Shown here: positions 17,507 to 26,427 of the stretch, in pieces
How the letters are laid out: each line of letters begins with the position of its first letter
Position numbering within the stretch: the first letter of the stretch is position 1
Assembly: GCA_022452285.1 (NCBI GenBank)
Contig: JAKUNG010000020.1
Span: 1 to 61,161, forward strand
Direction: 5' to 3'
DNA from: Terriglobia bacterium
GTDB taxonomy: Bacteria > Acidobacteriota > Terriglobia > Versatilivoradales > Versatilivoraceae
Length of the DNA: 61,161 bases
Program-made: the position numbers and the translations under genes
The notes under the pieces: model-generated
Seen by the model: only the letters and a program-made list of their open reading frames with translations
The model's database searches: none
What the model was told of the DNA's origin: nothing

Positions 17507-17662
17507 CCGCAGTTGAGATGTAGAAACTTTCATGGTATCAGCTTAACAAAGTCAGAAAGTGGCTATAAATTAATCTCACGATTAGTAGAACAGTCTATTG
17601 ACGACCCAAAGAATTTCTCTTAGGATTTGGGAAAAAGATTATTTTATGGGATCGGACTCATT

Positions 17663-18811
17663 ATGAAAAAAGAGGCTAAAATCCACAGCATTTCCTTGCT
17701 GATAATTCTAGTATTGAATTTATCATCAGGAGTTATTTTTTTAAAAGGGAACGATTCTCAAAAAAAAGAAGGCATTCCAGAAGATAAAAAAGCGGAACAG
17801 CAGAAGATACAAGATCAGAAAGGTCCTCAGCAACAAATCTCTGATCCAGTCATTATTCGTAAGAAGAAGCCAACCATTCGGAAGAGTCGACTAAGACCCA
17901 CTCGACCGAAGAGAGCAAAAAAAACAAAGCTAGAAGACAATTTTACCCTTGCAGTTGATGTTGATCTAGTCAATCTCGATGTAGTGGTTACAGATAGAAG
18001 TGGAAACTTTATCCCCAACCTTAAAGTAAATAACTTCAGGCTCTACGAAGACAAGATTGAGCAACAAATTTCTAATTTTAGCCCGACCATAGCCCCACTG
18101 ACCGTAGTTATGTTACTTGAATTTACCCGCAATAACGCTTGGTTTTTCTGGGATGATTCCCAAATGCCAGCTTTTCGATTTATTCAAATGTTACGTCCCA
18201 CTGATTGGGCTGCTATTGTCAGTTACAATATGCAATCCAAACTACTGACTGATTTTACACAGAATAAACAGGAACTTTTTGGGGCCGTTTCTCGAATGAG
18301 TATCCCTAATTGGACTGAATCTAACATGTATGATGCTCTCAAGAAGACTTTGGATTCTTTAGATGAAATAGACGGGAAGAAAGCTGTTTTGTTGGTCAGT
18401 ACAGGAGTAGATACTTTTAGCAAGATTAACTTTAGTACGGTTCTAAAAAGGGTTCGGACTACTGATGCTGTGATCTATTGCTTAGGTCTTGGAGAACGAA
18501 GTAGTTTTTATAGTGAAACCTATATGGGTAGTCGACTCGATTATTTACAGGCACAAAATAATCTTAAAACATTTGCTAAAGCTACTGGAGGAAAAGCTTG
18601 GTTTCCTCGTTTTCCACAAGAACATCATGGAATTCTTCAACAAATAGGCATTGAATTAAGGAATCAGTATAGTCTTGGCTATTTGTCCACTAATATAAAA
18701 AAAGACGGTAAGTTTCGTAAGATCAAAGTCCAAGTTGTTGATAAGAATGGGAAAAAGGTAAAGAGAGTCAAAGCTAGAACTCGCGCAGGTTACCGAAAAA
18801 CTAAAGGTTAA
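17663..18811 (+). CDS. Secreted VWFA-domain protein (acidobacterial VWFA-related family)
   Basis: A 382-residue exported protein with a signal-like hydrophobic N-terminus (about residues 8-27), a strongly basic low-complexity linker (KKKPTIRKSRLRPTRPKRAK, about 70-90), and a VWFA-related domain. The lead-in VDLVNLDVVVTDRSGNFI and the tail NQYSLGYLSTN followed by RKIKVQV are typical of this family. Where the MIDAS motif DxSxS would lie, the sequence reads LLEFTRNNAW, so canonical metal binding appears lost. I prefer the ATG at 17663, which gives a compact signal peptide. A TTG at 17627 would sit too close to its AGGA motif. The role is unknown. Confidence 0.82.
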   Translation: MKKEAKIHSISLLIILVLNLSSGVIFLKGNDSQKKEGIPEDKKAEQQKIQDQKGPQQQISDPVIIRKKKPTIRKSRLRPTRPKRAKKTKLEDNFTLAVDVDLVNLDVVVTDRSGNFIPNLKVNNFRLYEDKIEQQISNFSPTIAPLTVVMLLEFTRNNAWFFWDDSQMPAFRFIQMLRPTDWAAIVSYNMQSKLLTDFTQNKQELFGAVSRMSIPNWTESNMYDALKKTLDSLDEIDGKKAVLLVSTGVDTFSKINFSTVLKRVRTTDAVIYCLGLGERSSFYSETYMGSRLDYLQAQNNLKTFAKATGGKAWFPRFPQEHHGILQQIGIELRNQYSLGYLSTNIKKDGKFRKIKVQVVDKNGKKVKRVKARTRAGYRKTKG

Positions 18812-18863
18812 GTAGCAATTGTAAGGCGTTTTTCTGGTTGCTTAGTAACCTATTTTTTAAATA

Positions 18864-19676
18864 ATGATGTTAAGAAAATCCGCAGTAGCTGGTAGTTTCT
18901 ATCCTTCTGACCCTGAAATTCTTCTAAAAGATATAAAAAAATATTTGGGTTCTGATCAAACTAAAGAAATTGTTAAAGGTATCGTTGTTCCTCATGCCGG
19001 ATATCGTTATTCCGGATATGTAGCTGGGGCCGTTTTTTCAAGAATTGTCATTCCTCGTCGTGTACTACTGCTCTGCCCTAATCATACCGGTCTAGGAGAA
19101 TCTCTGTCGATCATGAGTCAGGGAGAATGGGATATTCCGTTTGGAACAGTTAGAATTGATACTGAACTAGCTGAGAAATTAATTTGTCAGTGCCCTATGC
19201 TGAAAGAGGATATGGAAGCCCATCAATTTGAACATGCTCTCGAGGTTCAATTACCCTTTCTTTTTTATCTGAAAAAGGATATTCAGATAGTTCCAATTGT
19301 AATGAAGACACAGGGATACAGGGGCTGTGAACAATTGGGTAAGGCCATTGCAGCTGTATTACGAGATAATCCGGAGAATGAGGTTCTACTTGTTGCAAGT
19401 AGCGATATGAACCATTTTGAGCCAGATGCGACAACTAGAATTAAAGATAATAAGGCTATTCAAAAGATATTAGACCAGGATCCACATGGTCTCTATAAAA
19501 TAGTTAAACAGGAGGCCATTTCAATGTGTGGTTATGAACCGACCATTGCCATGTTGTATGGGGTTAAAGAATCAGCAAAAACGACTAGATCAGAACTTGT
19601 TAAGTATGCAACTTCTGGAGATATTGGAGGAGATAGAACTGAAGTAGTTGGTTATGCTGGAATCACTATCTACTAG
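18864..19676 (+). CDS. Memo-family protein (AmmeMemoRadiSam system protein B)
   Basis: A 270-residue protein covering the full Memo domain, related in fold to class III nonheme iron dioxygenases. The conserved segments are present: RKSAVAGSFYPSDP, VPHAGYRYSG (H44), CPNHTGLG (H74), SSDMNHFEP and MCGYEPT. Members occur with a radical SAM enzyme and an AMMECR1 protein, but neither partner is adjacent here, and the nearest radical SAM gene (24459) belongs to a different operon. The reaction is not established. Two adjacent ATG codons (18864 and 18867) could start it. The gene converges with the uncharacterised gene ending at 19783. Confidence 0.92.
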   Translation: MMLRKSAVAGSFYPSDPEILLKDIKKYLGSDQTKEIVKGIVVPHAGYRYSGYVAGAVFSRIVIPRRVLLLCPNHTGLGESLSIMSQGEWDIPFGTVRIDTELAEKLICQCPMLKEDMEAHQFEHALEVQLPFLFYLKKDIQIVPIVMKTQGYRGCEQLGKAIAAVLRDNPENEVLLVASSDMNHFEPDATTRIKDNKAIQKILDQDPHGLYKIVKQEAISMCGYEPTIAMLYGVKESAKTTRSELVKYATSGDIGGDRTEVVGYAGITIY

Positions 19677-19782
19677 TTGATGGATTAAATTGAATCCTCA
19701 AGAAATTACTTTTCCTGATTAAGTTAATAACGCTTTTGTTTTTTTACTACTATTTAATCTGAACAGAGAACATCAGCACAAC

Positions 19783-20475
19783 TTAATAAGTTCGGTTATT
19801 AATTTGGTGTAGTATCTGACGCGCCTGTTTTCGTGCAAGATTAATTAATGATTCGTCGGTAGAAATTTTCTCCAGAACGGGAATGAATCTTTTTGGATCA
19901 ATAAGTTCCTTCCTGTCTAGATAACGGTCTAGTTGATCCAATTTTTTTAAGATACCAAGCCGGTCATATCTTAAAGCGATATCCATTTCAAATAAAGATT
20001 GTTCCTGTTGAGAAAGCTGGTTAAAAAAAAGAATGATTTTTTTCAGGCTTTTGTTCTCAGTGTAACGGAAAACAATTTCTCTCTGTTGCAGTCCAGATTC
20101 TAACCGAATTGTATTGATTCCAGTACTAGCAACCTTCCTTGAACTAACAAATTTTTTTTCCTTATTTAAAAAGTCAGCTTTAGAAAACATATCCAACAAA
20201 AAACCAACTTTTTTTGAACTTAGTCTGAGATTAACAACAACAACTTCTCCTTGATCTGGGGAAAACTGATAAGTGACTTGGCCATTTTCATTGACTTCAA
20301 TTTGGTATGATTCCATTGGCCCTCGTGTGAGATCTTTTTTCCAGGTAATTTTATTAAGAACATCACCATTAGAATAATGAAATGGTAGAAGTAACATTGT
20401 CCAAAAAATTAGAAAAGTGCTGATTTGAAAAATCTTAATTAATTTAGTCATTGAGACGAAAAGAATATTAAGCAC
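19783..20475 (-). CDS. Exported protein of unknown function, coupled to ruvC
   Basis: A 230-residue protein with a hydrophobic N-terminal segment (about residues 12-34) that looks like a signal peptide or anchor, followed by a mixed beta-rich middle and a helical, charged C-terminus. I do not recognise the family. It starts with GTG at 20475, overlapping the last eight bases of ruvC, and has an AGGGAT motif inside the end of ruvC at suitable spacing, so translation is probably coupled to ruvC. No functional motif, cysteine cluster or lipobox is visible. Confidence 0.7.
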   Translation of the reverse strand: MLNILFVSMTKLIKIFQISTFLIFWTMLLLPFHYSNGDVLNKITWKKDLTRGPMESYQIEVNENGQVTYQFSPDQGEVVVVNLRLSSKKVGFLLDMFSKADFLNKEKKFVSSRKVASTGINTIRLESGLQQREIVFRYTENKSLKKIILFFNQLSQQEQSLFEMDIALRYDRLGILKKLDQLDRYLDRKELIDPKRFIPVLEKISTDESLINLARKQARQILHQINNRTY

Positions 20476-20974
20476 TGATTATCCCTGTGCGGATTCGGTT
20501 ACGATTAGACAGCACTTGAGCATGACAAAGAGCTACTGCAAGGGCATCAGCAGCATCATGGGGTTCAGGGTTGGTTGGTAGTGTCAGTAATTGTTTAACC
20601 ATCGATTGGACCTGAATCTTATTGGCTCTACCATATCCAGTAACTGCACTCTTAATTTGTAATGGGCTATATTCAGTGATGGGAATCCCTTCCAGAGCGG
20701 CAGTGCAGAGAACGACTCCTTTAACCTGACCAAGTTTGAGGACACTTCGAAAATTAGTGAGGTAAAATTGGTCCTCAACTGCAGCAAATTGTGGGCTATA
20801 TGATTGAATGATCTTAAGTAATTGATTGTGGACTTCTACCAAACGATCACTAAAGGAGTTTTTGGCATGAAGACGAATAGCTCCAAATGTAACAAGTAAT
20901 TGACGATTCTCACTACTGTCAATGATACCATATCCCGTGGATCGCGATCCGCAGTCAACACCTAGAATTCTCAT
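20468..20974 (-). CDS. ruvC: Holliday junction resolvase RuvC
   Basis: A 168-residue resolvase with the four catalytic acidic residues in family position: D7 (ILGVDCGS), E67 (AAVEDQF), D140 and D143 (PHDAADALAVALCHA). It also has the conserved SVLKLGQVKGVV and YSPLQIKSAVTGYGRA segments. It cuts Holliday junctions together with RuvAB, which are not in this window. The gene follows the YebC-family gene on the same strand by 56 bases, the classic yebC-ruvC order. No clear ribosome binding site was found before the ATG. Confidence 0.96.
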   Translation of the reverse strand: MRILGVDCGSRSTGYGIIDSSENRQLLVTFGAIRLHAKNSFSDRLVEVHNQLLKIIQSYSPQFAAVEDQFYLTNFRSVLKLGQVKGVVLCTAALEGIPITEYSPLQIKSAVTGYGRANKIQVQSMVKQLLTLPTNPEPHDAADALAVALCHAQVLSNRNRIRTGIISA

Positions 20975-21030
20975 AGGATCTTATAGGTCTAAGCTAAATT
21001 AATACAATCTTTTCCGGAAAATTATTTGGT

Positions 21031-21780
21031 TTATGAAACAGCTTTTTCCATTTCAGTTTCATCGATGTCGAAGTTTGAAAAAACTTTTTGTACATCATCA
21101 TGATCTTCTAGTGATTCCATTAATCTAAGTACTTGCTGTACTGATTTTCCTTCAATCTTAAGCGTTGTCTGAGGTAGCATTGATAGGTCGGAAAAAGTTA
21201 TGGGAATTTCTTTTTTCTTAATTGCTTCCAGTACGTCATCATAATCTTGGGGTGCGGTATAAACCTCAAAAGCTTCATCGCTATCTTTGAGGTCCTCAGC
21301 TCCAGCTTCTAGGGCAATCGTCATTAAGTTATCCTCATCAGTAGTGGATTTGTTGACAAGAATCAGACCTTTTTTCTGAAACAAATGAGAGACACAGCCT
21401 GACTGGCCTAGATTCCCCCCATTTTTAGCAAATAAGTGACGGATCTCTGAAACTGTCCGGTTCTTATTATCGGTTACGGCTTCAATAAGAACGGCAATCC
21501 CATTTGGACCATAGCCTTCATAAGTAGCATCTTCATAACTGAGTCCAGGCAATTCTCCTGTTCCTTTCTGAATAGCTCTCTTTATGTTTTCTGCTGGCAT
21601 GTTAGCTGCCTTGGCTGTAGAAATTGCAGTTCGAAGTCGAGGATTTCCTTCAGCATCGCCCCCTCCGATGCGAGCAGCTATTGTAATTTCTTTGATCAAA
21701 CTAGTAAAAAGTTTACCTCTTTTGGCATCAGCCGCACCTTTTTTATGTTTGATACTATGCCATTTAGAATGTCCAGACAT
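21031..21780 (-). CDS. yebC: YebC/PmpR-family protein
   Basis: A 249-residue protein beginning MSGHSKWHSIKHKKGAADAK, the hallmark of the YebC/PmpR family, with the conserved TYEGYGPNGIAVLIEA and GCVSHLFQKKG segments. Members act as transcriptional regulators, and some have been linked to translation of difficult motifs. The ATG at 21780 is chosen because a GGAG motif lies seven bases upstream. An ATG two codons earlier nearly touches that motif. Its order before ruvC is conserved in many bacteria. Confidence 0.95.
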   Translation of the reverse strand: MSGHSKWHSIKHKKGAADAKRGKLFTSLIKEITIAARIGGGDAEGNPRLRTAISTAKAANMPAENIKRAIQKGTGELPGLSYEDATYEGYGPNGIAVLIEAVTDNKNRTVSEIRHLFAKNGGNLGQSGCVSHLFQKKGLILVNKSTTDEDNLMTIALEAGAEDLKDSDEAFEVYTAPQDYDDVLEAIKKKEIPITFSDLSMLPQTTLKIEGKSVQQVLRLMESLEDHDDVQKVFSNFDIDETEMEKAVS

Positions 21781-21874
21781 TAGCATTCTCCTTCCAAAGC
21801 GATGTAAACAGAGTAACAGAGGCGATACCTGTACTCAAGCTCAACATAGGTTTCTTGAAATTTCCAAATTTTGT

Positions 21875-22621
21875 TTATGACCGGTTAATCAAGCTAGCTA
21901 CAAACCCGGCACCATATCCATTATCTATGTTTACTACAGTAACATTAGAAGCACAACTATTAAGCATCCCTAAAAGTGCGGCTATTCCTCCAAAACTAGC
22001 TCCATACCCAATGCTGGTAGGTACTGCAATTACAGGTACAGAAACTAATCCACCAACGACACTGGGAAGAGCTCCTTCCATACCAGCTATGACAATTATT
22101 ACTTTAGCTGCTTGTAACTGATCCTGTGAAGAAAGTAATCTGTGGATCCCCGCGACCCCTACATCAAATAATGTTTCAACTTGATTTCCCATAGCCTGAG
22201 CAGTGACCATTGCTTCTTCAGCTACAGGAATATCAGAGGTGCCCGCCGAGATTATAAGGATAGTACCGTTTCCTCGGATAATCTGATCTCTCAAGAGTAT
22301 AATTGTTCCTGAGTCTTGATAAAATTTTGCTCGTTTGTCTAAATTTTTGATTTTCCGATAAACTGCCTCCTCAGTGCGGGTAATTAGGATATTATGTTTG
22401 AGAGGAAGCATTCGCTTTACAATATCGAAGATTTGTTTAGGTGTTTTCCCTTGACCGAATAGCACTTCTGGAAATCCTTGACGAAGGACTCGATGATGAT
22501 CAATTCTGGCAAACCCTATGTCTTCAAATGGCAGGTGTCGAAGTTTCTTTATACCTTGGTCAACGGTTATTTTTTTTGTTCTAATCTTTTCTAGTAAGAG
22601 TTTAATATCTTTTTCATTCAT
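21875..22621 (-). CDS. larB: LarB-like protein (PurE-related, nickel-pincer cofactor pathway)
   Basis: A 248-residue protein with a short helical N-terminal part ([21 protein letters not shown]) and a C-terminal AIR-carboxylase-like domain (about 120-248) containing [40 protein letters not shown] and [10 protein letters not shown]. LarB carboxylates and hydrolyses nicotinic acid adenine dinucleotide in the first step of nickel-pincer nucleotide synthesis for lactate racemase-type enzymes. LarC, LarE and LarA are not in this window, so either they lie elsewhere or the protein acts outside that pathway. An AGGG motif precedes the ATG. It is separated by 94 bases from yebC. Confidence 0.88.
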   Translation of the reverse strand: MNEKDIKLLLEKIRTKKITVDQGIKKLRHLPFEDIGFARIDHHRVLRQGFPEVLFGQGKTPKQIFDIVKRMLPLKHNILITRTEEAVYRKIKNLDKRAKFYQDSGTIILLRDQIIRGNGTILIISAGTSDIPVAEEAMVTAQAMGNQVETLFDVGVAGIHRLLSSQDQLQAAKVIIVIAGMEGALPSVVGGLVSVPVIAVPTSIGYGASFGGIAALLGMLNSCASNVTVVNIDNGYGAGFVASLINRS

Positions 22622-22793
22622 TATAATCCCTCGAGGAAGCTAGATTGATAATGCTCCCGTTACAGGAAGTCAAGTAGTGAGTTTTTCAAATTAAGAATCC
22701 TATCCTATTTTTTAAGAGTTGATGTACCATAAAAGACAGAAGTTCTTTTTTTTTGAGACACTTGGTTATATTTTAGGATAGAAATACAAAACC

Positions 22794-23396
22794 TTGGAAA
22801 TAACTGTTGCCATAACTGGAGCTAGTGGAGCAATTTATTCTCATCGATTGATCAACCTTTTAGTTGCAGAACAATCGGTTTCTAGGATTAATCTTGTTCC
22901 TTCTAAGGCAGCAATAAGAGTAATGAATGATGAACTTGATTTACAACCATTAAGTTTAAAAACCCTTCCTGAAAAGTTAGTTGAACAAAATAAGCAGAAA
23001 ATCAAGTTGATAAGCAATGATGATATTGGAGCTAGCATAGCTAGTGGATCTTACCATACAGATTCTATGGTTATTATTCCCTGTAGTATGGGTACTCTAG
23101 GTAGCATTGCTCATGGGATTTCTAGAGATTTAATTCAACGCGCCGCTGATGTGATGTTGAAAGAAAAGAGAAAGCTTATCCTTGTCGTCAGAGATACCCC
23201 TCTAAACTTGATTCACTTAGAAAATATGCGTCTTGTAACACTAGCAGGTGCAACGGTTTTTCCAGCTACCCCTTCTTTTTATCATAGACCATCCAGTCTT
23301 CAAAATGTAGTTGATCAATTTCTTTTTCGAATTATGTTCCACTTAGGATTAAATCCAGATAAAGCTTTCAGTTGGACAGGAGACAAAACTCCCTGA
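22794..23396 (+). CDS. ubiX: UbiX-family flavin prenyltransferase
   Basis: A 200-residue flavoprotein of the UbiX/Pad1 family. The N-terminal ITGASGAIYSHRL, the central IASGSYHTDSMVIIPCSMGTLGSIAHG and the VVRDTPLNLIHLENM segment with the PATPSFYHRP loop are all present. UbiX makes prenylated FMN, the cofactor of UbiD-type decarboxylases. It starts with TTG and lacks a close Shine-Dalgarno motif. The next gene, a UbiA-type prenyltransferase, begins at the base after the stop codon, which suggests a quinone-biosynthesis operon. No UbiD-like partner is in the window. Confidence 0.93.
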   Translation: MEITVAITGASGAIYSHRLINLLVAEQSVSRINLVPSKAAIRVMNDELDLQPLSLKTLPEKLVEQNKQKIKLISNDDIGASIASGSYHTDSMVIIPCSMGTLGSIAHGISRDLIQRAADVMLKEKRKLILVVRDTPLNLIHLENMRLVTLAGATVFPATPSFYHRPSSLQNVVDQFLFRIMFHLGLNPDKAFSWTGDKTP

Positions 23397-24317
23397 ATGT
23401 TGGTTTTAATGCAAGAGTGGACATTATTGAAACTACTCTTAACAAGGGCTAAAGCCATAATGAGTATTTTTTCAAGATTCCAGATTATCCTAAGAATGAT
23501 TAAATTTGAACATACGGTTTTTGCATTGCCATTTGCCATGTTAGGTGCTGTTTTTGGTTCGAATGGTTGGCCAAGCTCCAAACAGATATTTTGGATCATT
23601 ATAGCAATGGCTGGTGCCCGAAGTTTTGCCATGGCGTTTAATCGATTTGCTGATCATAATATTGATGCACTGAATCCACGAACTAAAAACCGCGCACTAC
23701 CCGCAGGCCATTTAAGTAGATTATTCGTTAAACTATTTATTTTTGGTTCTGGTTTAATTTTTGTTGTTGCTGCTGCTCAGTTGAATAATCTCTGTCTTTG
23801 GTTGTCATTTCCAGTTTTACTAATTCTTCTTTTTTATTCCTATACCAAGAGATTCACTCGATTCTCACACTTTTACTTGGGAATTTGTCTTGGTTTTTCA
23901 CCGCTAGGTGCCTGGATCGCGGTCCGTGGTAATATCCAGTTGACGCCAGTTCTTTTGAGTTTGATTGTAGTACTCTGGACAGCTGGTTTCGACATAATTT
24001 ATGCATGCCAGGATGTTGACTTCGATCGTAAACATTCATTATTCTCGATACCAGAATATTTTGGTGTTAAAGGTGCACTCAAAATATCCTATCTCCTGCA
24101 CTTATGCACACTCTGCATTTTAATCAGTTTGATCTGGGTAGAGGGATTAGGTTGGATTAGTTTGCTCGGAATCGTTTTAGTAGCTACCTTACTCTGGTAT
24201 GAGCATCACCTTGTTAAACCGAGTGATCTTACAAAGGTTAATGCTGCCTTTTTTACTATAAATGGATACATCAGTATTTTGCTGATGTTAACTTTTGGTT
24301 TGGATAAATTACTCTAG
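23397..24317 (+). CDS. UbiA-family polyprenyltransferase, MqnP-like
   Basis: A membrane prenyltransferase of up to 306 residues with eight or nine helices. IKFEHTVFALPFA opens the conserved core. The first Asp-rich motif is NRFADHNIDALNPRTKNR and the second is DVDFDRKHSLFS. Together they bind the magnesium-diphosphate of the prenyl donor. The sequence style (FEHTVFALPFA) is that of the menaquinone futalosine-route enzyme MqnP or 4-hydroxybenzoate prenyltransferase. The ATG at 23397 follows the ubiX stop directly, which favours coupling. An ATG at 23460 (MSIFSRF) would give a more typical 285-residue protein. Confidence 0.88.
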   Translation: MLVLMQEWTLLKLLLTRAKAIMSIFSRFQIILRMIKFEHTVFALPFAMLGAVFGSNGWPSSKQIFWIIIAMAGARSFAMAFNRFADHNIDALNPRTKNRALPAGHLSRLFVKLFIFGSGLIFVVAAAQLNNLCLWLSFPVLLILLFYSYTKRFTRFSHFYLGICLGFSPLGAWIAVRGNIQLTPVLLSLIVVLWTAGFDIIYACQDVDFDRKHSLFSIPEYFGVKGALKISYLLHLCTLCILISLIWVEGLGWISLLGIVLVATLLWYEHHLVKPSDLTKVNAAFFTINGYISILLMLTFGLDKLL

Positions 24318-24458
24318 TTGGGTAGTTTTGTTAAGATTAGGTTATCATTTGAATTAAAGTCTAAGAAATAAATAAATAAAGCTACTATACTTTTAATGGA
24401 TTTTAATACTGATAAGACTTAATATGGTCTAATAATTTAAACGAGGAGTGGAGAATTC

Positions 24459-25487
24459 GTGCTTAATTACTTAAATGCAGCTGTTGATTATCAACTTCAT
24501 CATAATGTTCAGCATGTTATTCTTTATGTTACGAGCTTCTGTAATCTTAGGTGTAAACACTGTTTTGTTGAGTTTGATAAAAAAGACCTAAGTCTGGATG
24601 AATTTCGTAGGCTTAAGGATCAACTAGGTCCTGTCTCAATTCTTAACATTGGAGGTGGAGAGCCTATTTTCAGAAAAGACTTAATAGATATTGTTAAGCT
24701 TTTTTCTGACAGTGGGTTCATAGGAATGCCTACAAATGGTTGGGATACAAAAAGGACGGTAACATTCTTAGACCAATTATTTTCATTTATGAAGCCCAAC
24801 AAGTTTGGACTTATGATATCCATAGATGGTCTGGAAGCTCGACATGATGATATACGAGGCAGAGGATCGTTTCGTAGGGCGTTGAAGACTTTGGAAACAG
24901 TTCGAAATCAATTTCCAGAGATGATACTTCAGGTCAACACAGTTCTTACAGCAGACAATTATCTTGAAATTCCAGAGTTACTTGAATTTATCCAGTCTGG
25001 TTATTCGCCTTCCTACCATTCAGTTTTATTATTACGTGGTGACCCTTTAGATTCCACTGTGAAGTTACCTCCAATAGAAGAGATTAGGAAGTTTCTCTCA
25101 ATCTATAAAAGCTTTATAGACAAGTACAAGTATAATAAGTCTGGATTGACTGAATTTGTAGCTAAACAGTACCATCGCTATTTATGGGATTTGTCCCTTC
25201 GAACTTTAGAGGAAGAAACCCAAGTAATTCCCTGTTTAGGGGGGCAAGCTCATTTAGTGATATATGCGGATGGTACTGTGGCACCATGTGAATTGTTACC
25301 TACTGTGGGTAGCCTCAAAGAAAATTCCCTACAAGAAATTTTAGCTTCCGAACCGTATCTTGCTGCTGTTGAGGGAATTAAGGCCAAAAACTGCCACTGT
25401 ACCCATAACTGTAATATGACTGATAATATTTTGTTTGATCCCCGGAACTACCCCCGCCTTGTAGGATTACCATTTGGAGGTTACTAG
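24459..25487 (+). CDS. Radical SAM/SPASM-domain protein
   Basis: A 342-residue radical SAM enzyme. The CxxxCxxC cluster motif is FCNLRCKHC (C28, C32, C35), followed by the GGGEP SAM motif at 65-69. A C-terminal SPASM-like domain has C259, C277, C312, C314 and C318, enough for at least one auxiliary iron-sulfur cluster. SPASM enzymes usually modify peptides or proteins, and some act on sugars. The GTG start has a GGAG motif at good spacing. The gene opens an operon with a GT2 glycosyltransferase three bases downstream and the 1024-residue membrane protein, so a role in glycan or glycoprotein modification is possible. The substrate cannot be read from the sequence. Confidence 0.88.
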   Translation: MLNYLNAAVDYQLHHNVQHVILYVTSFCNLRCKHCFVEFDKKDLSLDEFRRLKDQLGPVSILNIGGGEPIFRKDLIDIVKLFSDSGFIGMPTNGWDTKRTVTFLDQLFSFMKPNKFGLMISIDGLEARHDDIRGRGSFRRALKTLETVRNQFPEMILQVNTVLTADNYLEIPELLEFIQSGYSPSYHSVLLLRGDPLDSTVKLPPIEEIRKFLSIYKSFIDKYKYNKSGLTEFVAKQYHRYLWDLSLRTLEEETQVIPCLGGQAHLVIYADGTVAPCELLPTVGSLKENSLQEILASEPYLAAVEGIKAKNCHCTHNCNMTDNILFDPRNYPRLVGLPFGGY

Positions 25488-25490
25488 GAA

Positions 25491-26381
25491 GTGGATTGGC
25501 CTAGTATTGTTGTCATTATTCCAACTTATGGTCGAAAAAAACAACTGGTTCGGTGTGTATTATCCTTGTCAAATCAAGATTACCCAAACTATAAAATTGT
25601 CGTTATTGATGATGCTTCACCTGAACCTGTAAGTCATACTTGGTTTAAAAATATAAAACAAGTGTCTATTCTTAGAAATAAGACAAATCAAAAACAAGCA
25701 GCTAGTCGTAACCGAGGAATTCGTTCGGCAAATGCGGATTACTATATCTTGATTGATGACGATTGTTATGTGGCGGATTTGAATTGGATCAAAAAACATG
25801 TGTCTCTCAATCAAAAATTCCCTAAAAGTTTGATTGGTGGAAAGATTATTAATGTTACAGATAGTTTGTGGGGAAAAGCAAGAGCTGCTCTTACTCGTGA
25901 CGGGCTTCAGTATGGTTCTTTTCTACAGACTATGAACCTGAGCTTCTCTCAGACCACCTTTGAGGATTTAGGAGGATTTAATGAGGTATTTGGCGAACTC
26001 GAGGACGTTGATTTTTCACAACGAGCCAAACGCCAGGGTATTAGTCTGAAATACGATTCTTCCACAGCTATCCTGCACCAGTTCAACGATCACTTCAGGG
26101 CCATATTAAAGAGAAATTTTCAATACGGAAAATGGGTTGTTCCGGTAAGAAAGGGGCAACATTTTGATGGACACTGGATTCTACCAGGAAGTCTAATTAC
26201 TAGTCTTGTTCTTTATCTTCCCCTAAGTATAATAAGTTCATTGGCGCAAGTATTACTAGCCCTTCCTAAACAACCGGCAACTATTTTTCTTAGTCCTCTG
26301 ATTTTTTGTTACACTCTTGCCCACAGTGCTGGTATGGTTTGTTATCACTGGAAAAAGCGCTTCAAAGAAGACAGTCTTTAG
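25491..26381 (+). CDS. GT2 family glycosyltransferase
   Basis: A 296-residue family 2 glycosyltransferase. The nucleotide-binding fold opens with VVIIPTYGRKKQLVRCVLSL and VVIDDASPE. The metal-binding acidic motif is YILIDDDCYVAD, and the acceptor-side FEDLGGFNEVFGELEDVDFSQRA (ED motif, about residues 157-178) is intact. Two hydrophobic helices at the C-terminus (about 225-285) suggest membrane attachment. GTG start, three bases after the upstream stop, with GGAGG inside the end of the radical SAM gene. It probably builds the glycan that the neighbouring membrane protein handles. Confidence 0.88.
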   Translation: MDWPSIVVIIPTYGRKKQLVRCVLSLSNQDYPNYKIVVIDDASPEPVSHTWFKNIKQVSILRNKTNQKQAASRNRGIRSANADYYILIDDDCYVADLNWIKKHVSLNQKFPKSLIGGKIINVTDSLWGKARAALTRDGLQYGSFLQTMNLSFSQTTFEDLGGFNEVFGELEDVDFSQRAKRQGISLKYDSSTAILHQFNDHFRAILKRNFQYGKWVVPVRKGQHFDGHWILPGSLITSLVLYLPLSIISSLAQVLLALPKQPATIFLSPLIFCYTLAHSAGMVCYHWKKRFKEDSL

Positions 26382-26427
26382 TATGAAAGAAACTAAATTC
26401 GACACATATCTAAACTTCTAACTCAGT

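Noticed and set aside
23397..23459. Possible separate leader peptide between ubiX and ubiA
   Set aside because: The 21 codons are in frame with the prenyltransferase and are better explained as an alternative N-terminus.
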